From NCBI GenBank assembly GCA_005887895.1, contig VBPC01000158.1:1-43126 (forward strand): 43,126 nt of DNA, in the 5' to 3' direction. Positions 1 through 12,546 of the stretch are shown one piece after another (the first letter of the stretch is position 1; each line of letters begins with the position of its first letter). The notes below the pieces were generated by a model that worked only from the letters and a program-made list of their open reading frames with translations, did no database searches and was not told the origin of the DNA. Origin of the DNA: Candidatus Rokuibacteriota bacterium (lineage in GTDB: Bacteria > Methylomirabilota > Methylomirabilia > Rokubacteriales > CSP1-6). The position numbers and the translations under genes are program-made.

Positions 1-1673
<1,673 letters not shown>

Positions 1674-1696
1674 TGTCGTCAGACAGGAGTGGCAGC

Positions 1697-3130
1697 ATGC
1701 GTCGAACGAAGATCGTCTGCACCATCGGCCCGGCGTCCTCGACCGTCGAGGACCTCGACCGGCTCGCCGCCGCCGGCATGGACGTCGCCCGGCTGAACTT
1801 CTCGCACGGCACCCACGCCGAGCACGCCGACGTCGTCCGCCGCGTCCGCGCGGGCGAGGAGCGCTGGGGCCGGCCGGTGGCGATCCTCCAAGACCTGCAG
1901 GGCCCCAAGATCCGGCTGGGCACGTTCGGCGAGGGCGGTGGCCGGCGCGTGGACCTCGAGCCGGGCCGACCGTTCGCGCTCTCCCGGACGCCGTGCGTCG
2001 GCAGCGCCGAGCGCGCCTACGTGGCGCCGCCGGAGTCGCTCAGCGAGGTCAAGGTCGGCGACCAGGTGCTGATGGACGACGGCATGATCCAGCTCCGCGT
2101 CGAGGAGATCACGCCGGCCGAGGTGCGCTGCCGCGTGGTGGCCGGCGGCCGCATCAGCGATCACAAGGGCCTGTCGCTGCCGCGGGTGGCGCTGCCGGTC
2201 TCGTGCCTGACCGCCAAGGACCGGGAGGACCTGCGGTTCGGCATCGAGCAGGGCGTCGACTTCGTCGCCGTCTCCTTCGTGCGCTCGGCGGCGGACATCG
2301 GCGAGGTGCGGAAGTTCCTCTACGAGCAGGGCGCCAGCCTGCCGATCGTGGCCAAGCTCGAGCGGCACGAGGTGCTCGAGAACCTGCCCGGCATCCTCAC
2401 CACCGTCGACGCCGTCATGGTCGCGCGCGGTGACCTCGGCGTGGACGTGCCGCTCGAGGACGTGCCCCACATGCAGAAGGAGATCATCCGGCAGGCGCGC
2501 GGCGCCAAGGTCCCGGTGATCGTGGCCACCCAGATGCTCGAGTCGATGGTCACGCACCTGCGGCCGACGCGGGCCGAGGTCTCCGACGTCGCCACCGCGA
2601 TCTTCGACGGCGCCGATGCCGTGATGCTGTCGGCGGAGACGGCGACCGGACGCTATCCGGCCGAGGCGGTCGAGATGATGGCCCGCATCGCCGCCCGGGC
2701 CGAGGAGACCGTCCTCGCCGACGAGCCGCTCCACCGGCGCCGCGTGCGCGAGGGCGTCGGCTTTCCCGAGGCCGTCTCCGACGCCGCCGCCATGGCCGCC
2801 CGGGTGCTGAAGGCGCGGGCCATCGTCGCCTTCACGCAGTCGGGCTTCTCGGCCCGCCTCATCTCCCACCAGCGGCCCGACGTGCCGATCATCGCCTTCA
2901 CGCCGACCGTCGACGTCCGCCGGCGACTGGCGCTGTCGTGGGGTGTGTCGTCGCGGCTGATCCGCAAGGTGGAGACGACCGACGACATGGTGGAGGAGAT
3001 CGAGAGCGCGCTGCTCGGCGACGGCTCGGTCCGCGTCAACGACGTCATCGTCATCATCTCGGGCGCGCCCATGTGGGTGACCGGGACCACCAATCTCATG
3101 AAGCTGCATCGGATCGGGGAGCGTCGCTGA
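1697..3130 (+). CDS. pyk: Pyruvate kinase
   Basis: Converts phosphoenolpyruvate and ADP to pyruvate and ATP, the last step of glycolysis, in the cytoplasm. The 477-residue product has the usual family length. It opens with the barrel strand [14 protein letters not shown], then has [18 protein letters not shown] with the first metal/phosphate residues, a KLER segment holding the catalytic Lys, and the signature [12 protein letters not shown], followed by ATQMLESM and the C-terminal allosteric domain. The start at 1697 is chosen because AGGAG (1685-1689) sits 7 nt upstream. An ATG at 1673 overlapping the uvrA stop would add eight non-conserved residues. The stop TGA overlaps a CTG that probably starts the next gene. 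Confidence 0.96.
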   Translation: MRRTKIVCTIGPASSTVEDLDRLAAAGMDVARLNFSHGTHAEHADVVRRVRAGEERWGRPVAILQDLQGPKIRLGTFGEGGGRRVDLEPGRPFALSRTPCVGSAERAYVAPPESLSEVKVGDQVLMDDGMIQLRVEEITPAEVRCRVVAGGRISDHKGLSLPRVALPVSCLTAKDREDLRFGIEQGVDFVAVSFVRSAADIGEVRKFLYEQGASLPIVAKLERHEVLENLPGILTTVDAVMVARGDLGVDVPLEDVPHMQKEIIRQARGAKVPVIVATQMLESMVTHLRPTRAEVSDVATAIFDGADAVMLSAETATGRYPAEAVEMMARIAARAEETVLADEPLHRRRVREGVGFPEAVSDAAAMAARVLKARAIVAFTQSGFSARLISHQRPDVPIIAFTPTVDVRRRLALSWGVSSRLIRKVETTDDMVEEIESALLGDGSVRVNDVIVIISGAPMWVTGTTNLMKLHRIGERR

Positions 3131-6100
3131 GTCGGCGCCGCGGGCTGGCCCTCGCCCTCGTCCTGGCCGCGCTGGCGGCGCTCTGGGGCGCGGGCGGGGT
3201 GTCGCTCGGGCGGCGCCTCGACGAGCGGGAAGAGGCGGTGCTGGCGGCGCTGGCGGCCGGCGCCCGCGGGCGGCTGGGCGAGGACGAGGCACTGGTCCGG
3301 CGCGAGGCCACGCTGCTCGCGCAGGATGCGTCGGTGATCGACGGTGTCGCGCGCCGCGACTGGGCGACGCTGGCCCGCGGCGCCGCCCGGATCCGCACGC
3401 TGACCCTCGACGGCCACGCCGATCTCGTCGTCATCGCCGACGCCGGCGGCGTGACGCTCGCCCAGGTCCCGGCCTCCGTGCAACTCGCCCCCGACGACAC
3501 CGCGGCGCCGCTCGAGCCCGTGGTCGCGCTGCGCTCCCTCGACGGTCGCCCCTACCTGCTGGCGCGCGCGCCCGTGCGCGCCGCCGCCGGCCCCGTCGGC
3601 CTGGTGGCGGTCGCGCGCCGGCTCGATCGGCCGACGTCGACGCCGGGCGCGCCCGCCGTCGCCCTCGTCGCCGGCGATCGCCTGCTCGGCGCGACCGTGG
3701 CCGGCGCGCCACCCGCCGGCTGGACGTCGGCGGTCGCCGCCGGCCGCGTGAGCGTCGCCGGCGAGCGCTTCCTGCTGCGTCCGGCCGGACGCCTCGGTGA
3801 GGACGTCGCCTGGGCGCTGATTCCCGAGCGGGCCGTCGGCCGCGAGCGCGGGTGGCTGTGGGCGATGCTCGTCGGCTCGTTCGCGCTCGCGGCCGCCGGC
3901 GTTTGCGGAGCGCTGCTGCTCGGCGGGCGTCGCCGCGAGGTCGCGCTCGCCTCGCCATCGCCGGCGAGCGCCGCGCCGGCGGCCGCGGCGTCCGGTGCGG
4001 CGCCGGGCCACGTCCCGACGGCGGCGCTCTCGATCCCCGACGAGCGGCGCAGCCGCGAGCTGGAAGCGCTCTACACCGCCGCCCTCACGATGGGCTCGGG
4101 CAGCGACCTCCCGACGACGGCCGAGCAGACGCTCGAGGTCGTGCTCGCGGTGGCGGCGCTGCACGTCGGGCTCGTCTTCCGCGTCGACGCTGCCCGCGAT
4201 CGGCTCGTGCTGCTGGCCAGCCGCGGCCTCGGCGCCCAGCAGGCCGAAGCGCTGCGCGAGCGGCGGCTGGACGCCTCGCACGTCGGCGAGGCGGCGCGCA
4301 CGGCCCGCGTCGTGGTGACCGAGCTGACGCAGTCGCCGTTCGTCGCCGACCCGGCGCTGCGCCGCGCGATCGGCGAGGGCCGTTTCCACACCCAGGTCGC
4401 GCTGCCGATCTTCGCCGACGGCGCCGTGTGGGGCGTGCTGGCGCTCGTCACCGACAGCCCCCGCACGTTCGACGCCGACCAGCTCACGCTGCTGCAGGGC
4501 GTCGCCCACCAGGTCGGGCTGGCCGTGGCGCGCGCCGCGCTCTTCGCCGAGACGCAGGAGAAGAGCCGGCGGCTGGAGACGCTCACCCGCCTCTCGCAGG
4601 GCCTCAGCGCGACGCTGTCGGGCGACCAGGTCCTGCAGCGCGTCGTCGAGGCCGCCATCGAGCTGCTCGGCTCGACCATCGCGCGCCTGTGGCTCCTCGA
4701 CGACGACGGCGCCCAGCTGACGCTCGGCGCGGCGGCCGGGCCGGGGCCGGGGCCGGAGGGCCTGCGCGCGATGCCGATCGGCGAGGGGCTCGTCGGCCTG
4801 GTCGTCGCGCGTCGCGCGCCCGTCACCATGGCCGACGTGCCGAACGATCCGCGCGTGCGCAACGCGGCCCGCCTGCGTGCCGAGGGCATCGTCTCGGCGG
4901 CCGGCGTGCCGCTGATGATCGGCGACCGCGTCATCGGCGCGCTGGCGGTCGGCATGCGCGAGCCGCGCGAGCCCACGCCCGAGGAGCTGTCGCTGCTGCA
5001 GTCGCTCGGCAACCAGGCGGCCATCGCGATCGACAACGCGCGGCGCTTCTTCGACGAGCAGGCACGGCGGGCGTACCTGAACGCGCTGCTCGAGATCAAC
5101 ACCAAGATCGGCACGCTGGCGCCGGCCGACACGCTGCTGTCGTCGATCGCCGAGGAGGCCGCCCGCCTGCTCGCCGTGGACAATGCCGGGTTCCGGCTGC
5201 TGGAGGGCGACGAGCTGGTCCTGGCCGGCCTGGCCGGCACCGCGATCGAGACGATGATCCGCTCCCGCCTCCGGATCGGCGAGAGCATGAGCGGCCGCGT
5301 CGTCGAGGCCGGCCACTCGCTGGTGTTCGACCTGGAGGACCCGCGCATCGTCCCCGAGCACCGCGAGGCCGGCCGCCGCTTCGGCTACACGAAGTTCCTC
5401 GGCGTGCCGCTCAAGGTCGGCGCGCGCACGATCGGCGTGCTGACGTTCCGCGCGCGCCGCCCGTTCACGCCGCGCGACCAGGAGGTGGCCGAGGCGTTCG
5501 CCGGCCAGGCGGCGATCGCGCTCGAGCACTCGCGACTCTACCAGGAGGCCCGGCGGCAGGCCGAGCGCATGCGCGCGCTGGCCGATCTCGGTCGCGTGCT
5601 GTCGGAGACGCTCGACCCGGAGGCGGTCGGGCAGCGGGTCACCGACAGCCTCTGCGCGCTGCTGGGCGCGCGCTCGTCGGCGCTGTACCGGCTCGGCGAG
5701 GGCGGCGAGATGGTGGCGGTGACCGTCTCGCGCGAGAGCCGCTTCGAGTGGACGCGCGTGCTGGCGCCGGGCACCGGCCTGGCCGGGCTGGCCGGGCGCG
5801 AGCGGCGGCCGGTCGCGGCGGCCGATGTGCTCCTCGATCCGCGCATCCAGTACGACACGGGCGTGCGGGAGGCGGTCGCGCTCAACGAGGACCGCGCGCT
5901 GATCAGCGTGCCGCTCATGGTGCAGGGCCGGCTGTTCGGCGCGCTGGCGCTCGCCGACCGCACCGGCCGCGTCTTCGACGCCGAGGACACGCGGCTGGCC
6001 CAGGCCTTCGCCGACCAGGCCGCGCTCGCGCTCGAGAACGCGCGCCTCTACGCGGAGACGACGCGGCGCCAGCGCGAGGCGGAGGAGCTGGCGCGGGTGG

Positions 6101-9035
6101 TGCGCGGCCTCACCGAGAGCCTCGACGTCGACGCGGTGGGCGCGCGGATCGCCGAGAGCGTGCTGGCGCTGTTCAGCGCGCAGTCCTCCAGCCTCCGCCT
6201 GCTCCGTCCCGACGGGGCGCTGATCGGCCTGGCGTTCGCCGGCCGCGCGAAAGAGGCGTTCATGCCCGGCCACGTGCTGCCGCCCGGCACGTCGACCTCC
6301 GGCCGTGCGGTCGAGCGCGGCGCCGCCGTCGCGACCCGCGACCTCGAGAACGATCCCACGCTCGTCGTCGCCGCCGACATGCGCGCCCGCGTGGCGGCCC
6401 TCGGTGACGTCGCCCAGCTGGCGGTGCCGCTGCGCGCCAAGGGCCAGACGATCGGCGCGCTGTCCGTCTCCGATCGCGCCGGCCGCGCCTTCAGCGCCGC
6501 GGAGGCGCAGCTGCTGCAGGCCTTCGCCGACCAGGCCGCGCTGGCCCTCGACAACGCGCGCCTGTACGCCGAGACCACGCGGCGCCGGCACGAGGCCGAG
6601 GAGCTGGCGCGGCTGGCCCAGACGCTCACCGAGAGCCTCGACGTCAGCGACGTGGTGGGCCGCACCGTCGAGAGCGTCATCCCGCTGTTCGCCGCGCGGT
6701 CCTCCGTGCTGCGGCTCACGCAGCCCGATGGCTCGCTGGTGGCCCTGGCGCTGGGCGGGGCGAGCCGCGAAGGCTTCGAGCCCGGCCACGTGCTGCCCCC
6801 CGGCCAGGGCCTGCTCGGCCGGGCGGTCGTCGAGGCGCGCGCGATCTGGAGCGCCGACGTCCTCGACGACCCCGGCGTCAACGTCTCCGACGATCTGCGC
6901 GAGGGGCTGCGCCGCTCGGGCGACGGCGCCGTCCTGGCGGTGCCGCTGCGGGTCAAGGGCATGGTCATCGGCGCGCTCGGCATCGGCGATCACCGCGGCC
7001 GCGCCTTCACCGACGAGGAGGCGCACCTGCTCCAGGCGTTCGCCGACCAGGCCGCGCTGGCGCTGGAGAACGCGCGGCTCTTCTCGCTGGAGCGCGCGCG
7101 GCGCCGCCAGATCGCCGCGCTGGCCGAGATCGAGCGCGAGTTCGCCGCCGAGCTCGATCCCGAGCGCCTGCTGGGCCTGGTCGTCGAGCGCTCGGGGCGG
7201 CTGTTCGACGCCGAGGGCGCGATCTACCTGGTCGACGAGGGCGGCCTGCTCGTGCGCCGGGCGTGGACCGCCGAGGGGCCGGGCGTCGTGCGGCTGGCGC
7301 CGGGGCAGGGCCTGGTCGGGGTGGCCGCCGGTGAGCGGCGCGGGATCATCGCCAACGACTATCCGAACTCGCCGCTGGCGCGCCCGGAGTTCGTCGCCCA
7401 CGGCGTGAAGCACGCCATCGTGCAGCCGCTCGTCGTCGGCGAGCAGGTGCGCGGCGTCGTCGTCATGACCCGCACCGCCGGCGGCGATCGCTTCCAGGCC
7501 GAGGACCTGGCCCTGCTGGAGAGCTTCGCCGCCCAGGCCGCCATCGCGATGGAGAACTCGCGCCTCTACCAGGCGGCCGAGACGCGGGCGACCCGCTTGC
7601 GCACGCTGGCCCGGCTCAACCACCTGGTGACGTCGTCGCTGGACACCGGCCACGTGCTCACGTCGATCGCCGAGGCGGCCGGCGAGATCATGAGCGCGCC
7701 GTTCGTGGCCTTCTGGCTGGCCGACGAGACGACCGGCACGCTGCACATGCAGGCGTACTCCGACGCCTCGCTCGGCCGCGGCCAGAATGCCAGCGACCTG
7801 CGCTTCGGCGAGGGCGCGGTCGGCTGGGTCGCGGTCGAGCGCCGGGCGCTGGCCATCGACGACATGCTCGCCGACGGCCGGTTCGCGGCGCGCGAGTGGG
7901 CGGGCGAGCGCGGCTTCCGCTCGCTGTTCGCCACGCCGATGCTCGACCAGCAGAAGCTGCTGGGCGTGCTCGTGATGATCAGCGACCGGCCGTTCCGCTT
8001 CAGCCGCGACGACGACGACCTGCTGCAGTCCTTCTCGGCCCAGGCGGCGGCGGCCATCCGCAACGCCGGACTCTACGAGGAGGCCCGCCGGTACGCCGAG
8101 CGGCTGCGCGCGCTCGAAGAGGTCAACCGGCTGGTGTCCTCCTCGCTGAACGTCGAGGAAGTGCTCCAGAACCTGGCCCGGGCCATCGCGCAATTCTTCG
8201 ACGCCCCGTACGTCAGCATCTGGGCCCACGACGCCGGCAGCCAGCGCCTGCGCCGGGCGCTGACGTTCGGCGACGTCGAACTGGCGGCCGAGCTGCACGA
8301 CGATCTCGCGGTCGGCGAGGGCGCGGTCGGCTGGGTGGTGCAGCACCGCGAGCCGATCTTCTGGACCGAGCTCGCCGTCGATCGGCGGTTCGTCGACCTG
8401 CCGCCGCTGCAGCGCCGCGGGCTGCGCTGGGTGACCGCCTATCCCATCGCCATCGGCGACCGCGTGCTGGGCGCGTTCGCCGTCCACCGGGCGACCGCGT
8501 GGGCGGTGACGCCGGAGACCGCCTCGCTGATGGGGTCGCTGGCCGCCCAGGCGGCGATCGCGCTGGAAAACGCGCGCCTCTACTCGGAGACGTCGCGCCG
8601 CCTGACCGAGACGCGGGCGCTGCTCGAGGTGGCCGAGCTGCTCAACTCGACGCTGGACTCGCGCACGCTGCTCAAGCGGGTCACGCTCAAGATCGCCCAG
8701 ATCTGCCACGTCGACCGCTGCACGCTCGAGCTGTGGGACGGCGATCGCGTCGTGCCGCTGATGTCGCAGTTCGCCGACGGGCGCCGGCCGCCGCGGATGT
8801 GGGAGGAGTTCCAGACGATGCCGCCCTGGCCGCCGGCGGCGGTGCCGGCCAACGTCCAGGTGATGGAGACGCGCCAGCCCCTGCTCATCGAGGACGCCGG
8901 CACCACGACGCTGATCCCGCGCCAGTGGGTGGAGTCGTTCGGGCTGAAGTCCTGTCTCATCGTACCGATGATCCTGCAGGACCGCGTGATCGGAGCGATG
9001 ACACTCGACTACTGCGAGCGGCCGACGCGACGTCG
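3127..9035 (+). CDS. Multi-GAF sensor histidine kinase, N-terminal part (before frameshift)
   Basis: Sensory half of a giant membrane hybrid kinase. A first transmembrane helix (about 3140-3200), an extracytoplasmic sensor region of about 200 residues and a second helix (about 3853-3930) are followed by nine complete GAF domains and part of a tenth. Each complete GAF domain ends in a variant of [15 protein letters not shown], near 4545, 5045, 5540, 6055, 6565, 7085, 7570, 8080 and 8585. GAF domains bind small ligands or chromophores; none here shows a recognisable chromophore Cys. GAF4, 5 and 6 are alike at DNA level, suggesting recent duplication. No ATG, GTG or TTG lies close to the TM start: the likely start is CTG at 3127, with GGGGAG 5 nt upstream and overlapping the pyk TGA; GTG at 3073 is the alternative. 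The frame is lost near 9030 after YCERPTR. Confidence 0.85.
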
Positions 9036-9038
9036 GCC
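9020..9038. repeat. Inverted repeat at the kinase frameshift
   Basis: GGCCGAC (9020-9026) and GTCGGCC (9032-9038) form a perfect 7-bp inverted repeat around GCGAC, exactly where the reading frame of the kinase changes from frame 1 to frame 2. The end of GAF10 and the usual linker helix are missing here, so it marks a deletion or misassembly junction. Confidence 0.6.
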
Positions 9039-9040
9039 AG

Positions 9041-11686
9041 GTGTTCTCGCAGGCGGGGCCGACCGATCACGCGATCCGCCGGATGGCGGCCGAGGTGGGC
9101 CGTGCCTTCGGCGCCGACATGGTGGGCGTCTACCTCGTCGACGAGCGCCGCGAGCGACTGCTGCCGTCGGCCGGCTACCACGTGCCGCGAGAGCTCCTGG
9201 CGTTCTTCACCGAGCGGCCGCTGGTGCTGGAGCATTTCCCCGCGCTGCTGCCGGCGTGGAAGGAAGGCCGCTCGGTGGCCAGCAGCGACGTGCACGCCGA
9301 CCCGCGCTTCGACAGCGAGTGGGCCCGGGCGCTGCCGTCGCACTCGCTCCTCTTCGCCCCGACGATGGCCCACGGCCAGGCCGTCGGCGGCCTGTTCCTC
9401 GTCTGGTGGCACACCGGCCGCGTGTTCAGCCCGCCGGAGATCCGGCTGATCGAGGGCGTGGCGGCGCAGGTGGGCCTGGCGATGGAGAACGCCGACCTCG
9501 CCCGGCAGACCCAGAGCAAGCTGGCCGAGACCGAGGCGCTGCTGTCGGTGACCCGGGCGGTGTCGACCACGCTCGACGTGCAGGGCCTCGTGCGCCACTT
9601 CCTCCGGCAGGTCGCGCACACGTTCGACGCCGACACCGTCGGGCTGTGGATGCTCGACGAGACGGGGCAGTGGCTCACGCCGCTGGCCGGCTACCGGGTG
9701 CCGGCGGAGTGGCTCGGTGCGCTGCGCGACGTGCGGCTGTCCCTGACCGGCCACGGCCTCTACGAAGAGGCGTCGCGCACCAAGCGGCCGGTGTTCACCG
9801 CCGACGCCGCCAACGATCCGCGCCTGCCGCCGGTCATCCGCGAGCGGGCGCCGCACCGCACGCAGCTGTTCGTGCCGGTCGTCGCCAAGGACCGGATGAT
9901 CGGCGGCTTCGCCGTCGTCTGGGCGGCGCGCGTGCGGGAGTTCAGCGCCGGCGACCTCGCGCTGATGGAGGCGATCGCCAGCCAGGCGGGTGTGGCCATC
10001 GAGAACGCCCGGCTGTTCGAGGAGAACCGGCGGCGGGTCGAGGAGCTGTCGGTCCTTCACGAGCTGTCGCGCGCCGTCACCGGCCAGCTCGACCGGGCGG
10101 CGTTGCTGGACGCCCTCCGCGGCCAGCTCGCCCGCGTGGTCGACGTGCGCAACATGGTCGTCGTCCTGCGGGCCGACGATGCCGACGAGTTCGAGGTCGC
10201 CCTGCGCCTCATCGACGGCGAGGTCGACGAGGGCGAGCCGCGCCGCTATCCCTCGAGCGGGGTCGGGCTGATGGCGCCGGTGCTCGAGTCGGGGCGACCG
10301 CTGCGCACCGACGACTACGGCGCCGAGTGCTCGCGCCGCGGTCTCAAGCCGGTGCCCCTGTCCGAGCAGCTGCGCCACTGGCTCGGCGTGCCGCTGAGCG
10401 CGCGCGACCGTGTCCTCGGCATGCTGGCGCTGCGCTCGGCCGAGCGCCCGTTCACGGCCGGCGAGGAGAGCCTGCTGGTCAACATCGCGCACCTCACGGC
10501 GCTCGCGCTGTCGAGCGTGCGTCTCTACACCGAGCGCACGCGCGCCTACGGCGAGCTGGCCGCCGCCCAGGACCAGCTCGTGCGTACCGAGAAGCTGCGG
10601 GCGCTGGGCGAGATGGCCTCCGGCGTCGCCCACGACTTCAACAACCTGCTGGCCTCGGTGCTGGGCCGGGCCCAGCTCCTCTTGCGCCGCGTGCAGGAGC
10701 CGCAGCTGCGCCAGTGGCTGCAGGTCATCGAGCGCGCGGCGCTCGACGGCGCTCAGACCGTGCGCCGGCTGCAGGAGTTCACGCGGATCCGGCGCGACCA
10801 GCCGCTGGTGCCGCTCGACATCAACCAGGTCGTGCGGGGCGCGCTCGACATCACCGAGCTGCGCTGGAAAGAGGAGCCGACCAGCCGGGGGATCGCCCTG
10901 GAAGTGCGCACGGCGCTGGGCCAGGTGCCGGCGGTGCGCGGCGATGCCGCCGAGCTGCGCGAGGCGATGACCAACCTCATCCTCAACGCGCTCGACGCCA
11001 TGCCCGACGGCGGCACGCTGACGCTGACCACCGCCCTGGTCGACGAGCGCGTGGAGGTCGTCGTCGCCGACACCGGCGTCGGCATGGCGCCCGAGGTGCG
11101 CGAGAAGGTCTTCGATCCGTTCTTCACGACCAAGGGCCCGCAGGGGACCGGGCTCGGGCTGTCGATGACCTACGGCATCGTGTCCCGCCACGGCGGCTCG
11201 ATCGCGGTCGAGAGCGAGCCGGGCCAGGGCTCGACGTTCCGGCTGTCGTTCCCGCGCGGCAGCGACGTGCAGCCGGCGCCGCCGGGGCCGGCCCCCTCCG
11301 CGCCGGCCGTGCGCGCGCTCCGGTGCCTGGTCGTCGACGACGAGCCGCCGGTGCGCGCCGTGCTCGGCGACATCCTCGAGTCGGCGGGCCACAGCGTCGT
11401 CACGCTCGGCGACGGCGCCGAGGCCATCGCGCGCTTCGCGGCCGAGACGTTCGATCTCGTCGTCACCGACCTGGCGATGCCGCGGGTGTCGGGCTGGCAG
11501 GTCGCCCGCGCCGTCAAGCAGGCGGCGCCGCAGGTGCCGGTGTTCCTCGTGACGGGCTTCGGCGTCGAGCTCTCGGCCGAGGAGCGCCGCGCTCACGGCG
11601 TCGATCTCGTCCTCGTCAAGCCGCTGCAGATCCAGGAGATCCTCGACGCCGTGGCCGACGTCGCCCGGACACAACCGCCCCGTTGA
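9041..11686 (+). CDS. Multi-GAF sensor histidine kinase, C-terminal part: three GAF, HisKA, HATPase, receiver
   Basis: Continuation of the preceding gene in frame 2, 881 residues from GTG 9041, though it was presumably translated as one protein with the upstream part. Three GAF domains (about 9080-9500, 9590-10020, 10110-10530) precede a dimerisation helix with the phospho-acceptor His in GVAHDFNNLLASVLG (near 10630). The ATPase domain shows N-box NLILNALDAMPDGG, DTGVGMAPEVR, FDPFFTTK and GTGLGLSM. It ends with a receiver domain: acidic pair VVDDEPP, phospho-Asp in LVVTDLAMP, and the Lys in LVKPLQ. The DFNNLL H-box is typical of hybrid kinases with no dedicated DNA-binding partner, and none is adjacent. 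The output is unknown. Confidence 0.92.
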   Translation: MFSQAGPTDHAIRRMAAEVGRAFGADMVGVYLVDERRERLLPSAGYHVPRELLAFFTERPLVLEHFPALLPAWKEGRSVASSDVHADPRFDSEWARALPSHSLLFAPTMAHGQAVGGLFLVWWHTGRVFSPPEIRLIEGVAAQVGLAMENADLARQTQSKLAETEALLSVTRAVSTTLDVQGLVRHFLRQVAHTFDADTVGLWMLDETGQWLTPLAGYRVPAEWLGALRDVRLSLTGHGLYEEASRTKRPVFTADAANDPRLPPVIRERAPHRTQLFVPVVAKDRMIGGFAVVWAARVREFSAGDLALMEAIASQAGVAIENARLFEENRRRVEELSVLHELSRAVTGQLDRAALLDALRGQLARVVDVRNMVVVLRADDADEFEVALRLIDGEVDEGEPRRYPSSGVGLMAPVLESGRPLRTDDYGAECSRRGLKPVPLSEQLRHWLGVPLSARDRVLGMLALRSAERPFTAGEESLLVNIAHLTALALSSVRLYTERTRAYGELAAAQDQLVRTEKLRALGEMASGVAHDFNNLLASVLGRAQLLLRRVQEPQLRQWLQVIERAALDGAQTVRRLQEFTRIRRDQPLVPLDINQVVRGALDITELRWKEEPTSRGIALEVRTALGQVPAVRGDAAELREAMTNLILNALDAMPDGGTLTLTTALVDERVEVVVADTGVGMAPEVREKVFDPFFTTKGPQGTGLGLSMTYGIVSRHGGSIAVESEPGQGSTFRLSFPRGSDVQPAPPGPAPSAPAVRALRCLVVDDEPPVRAVLGDILESAGHSVVTLGDGAEAIARFAAETFDLVVTDLAMPRVSGWQVARAVKQAAPQVPVFLVTGFGVELSAEERRAHGVDLVLVKPLQIQEILDAVADVARTQPPR

Positions 11687-11714
11687 AGCGCTCACCGATC
11701 ACCGGAGAACATCG

Positions 11715-12506
11715 ATGGCCTATCAGCGTCTGACCCTCGAGCGCGCTGCCAACGTCGCCACGCTGACCCTCAACCGGCCCGAGGCCTACAACGCCCTCGA
11801 TATGGCGATGGGGCGCGAGCTGTTCCAGGCCTCGCTGGAGCTGGACGAGGATCCCGACGTGCGCTGCGTCGTCATCACCGGCGCCGGGCGGGCGTTCTGC
11901 GCCGGCGGCGACGTGAAGGCCTTCGTCGACAACCTGGGGCGCATCGGCCAGCACATCAAGGAGCTCACGACGTACCTGCACGGCGCGATCTCGCGGTTCT
12001 GTCGCAGCGACAAGCCGGTGATCATGGCGGTCAACGGCGTGGCCGCCGGCGGCGGCTTCAGCCTGGCCCTCTCCGGCGACCTGGTGGTGGCCGCCGAGTC
12101 GGCGCGGTTCACCATGGCGTACTCGAAGATCGCCGCCACGCCCGACGGCTCGTCCTCCTACTTCCTGCCGCGCCTGGTCGGGGTGCGGCGGGCCCTGGAG
12201 CTCTACTTCACGAACCGCCCGCTGACCGCGCAGGAGGCGCTGGCCTGGGGGATGGTGACCCGCGTGGTGCCGGACGCCGAGCTGCGCGGCGCCGTCGACG
12301 CCCTCGCCCGCGAGCTCGCCCAGGGCCCGTCCAAGGCGTTCGGCGCCGCCAAGCGCCTGCTCCACCAATCGACGTGGGAGAGCCTGGAGACGCAGATGGA
12401 GGCGGAGGCGCAGGCGATCGCCGCCTGCGGCCACACCGAGGACTTCCGCGCCGGCGTGACCGCGTTCGCGGAGAAGAAGCCGGCGCCGACGTTCCGCGGC
12501 CGCTGA
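11715..12506 (+). CDS. Enoyl-CoA hydratase/isomerase (PaaG-like crotonase)
   Basis: Crotonase-fold enzyme acting on acyl-CoA esters, 263 residues. Oxyanion-hole segments are clear: GAGRAFCAGGDVK and NGVAAGGGFSLAL. The two Glu residues that activate water in true enoyl-CoA hydratases are absent (GGFSLALSGD in place of the GGGCELA type; AYSKIAATPDG in place of GQPE). The Asp in TPDG followed by YFLPRLVG resembles PaaG-type isomerases, so an isomerase role is more likely than hydration. It starts at ATG 11715, 28 nt after the kinase stop, with CGGAGAA upstream. Its acyl-CoA substrate cannot be told from the sequence. Confidence 0.9.
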   Translation: MAYQRLTLERAANVATLTLNRPEAYNALDMAMGRELFQASLELDEDPDVRCVVITGAGRAFCAGGDVKAFVDNLGRIGQHIKELTTYLHGAISRFCRSDKPVIMAVNGVAAGGGFSLALSGDLVVAAESARFTMAYSKIAATPDGSSSYFLPRLVGVRRALELYFTNRPLTAQEALAWGMVTRVVPDAELRGAVDALARELAQGPSKAFGAAKRLLHQSTWESLETQMEAEAQAIAACGHTEDFRAGVTAFAEKKPAPTFRGR

Positions 12507-12519
12507 ACTGGGATCGCGG

Positions 12520-12525
12520 TACCCT
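12520..12525 (+). promoter_or_regulatory. Possible -10 box TACCCT for the glutaredoxin-DinB gene
   Basis: TACCCT fits the TAnnnT pattern seen upstream of other genes in this window. It lies 21 nt before ATG 12547 with a good ribosome binding site (AGGAAG, 12535-12540) between. No convincing -35 box. Weak evidence on its own. Confidence 0.3.
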
Positions 12526-12546
12526 GTGACCGGGAGGAAGCTGGCC

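Noticed and set aside
2653..8709. A very long minus-strand open frame (2018 codons) opposite the sensor kinase
   Set aside because: Low-complexity Arg/Ala/Gly/Asp/His product with no domain; it is the GC-rich mirror of a clear GAF-kinase frame.
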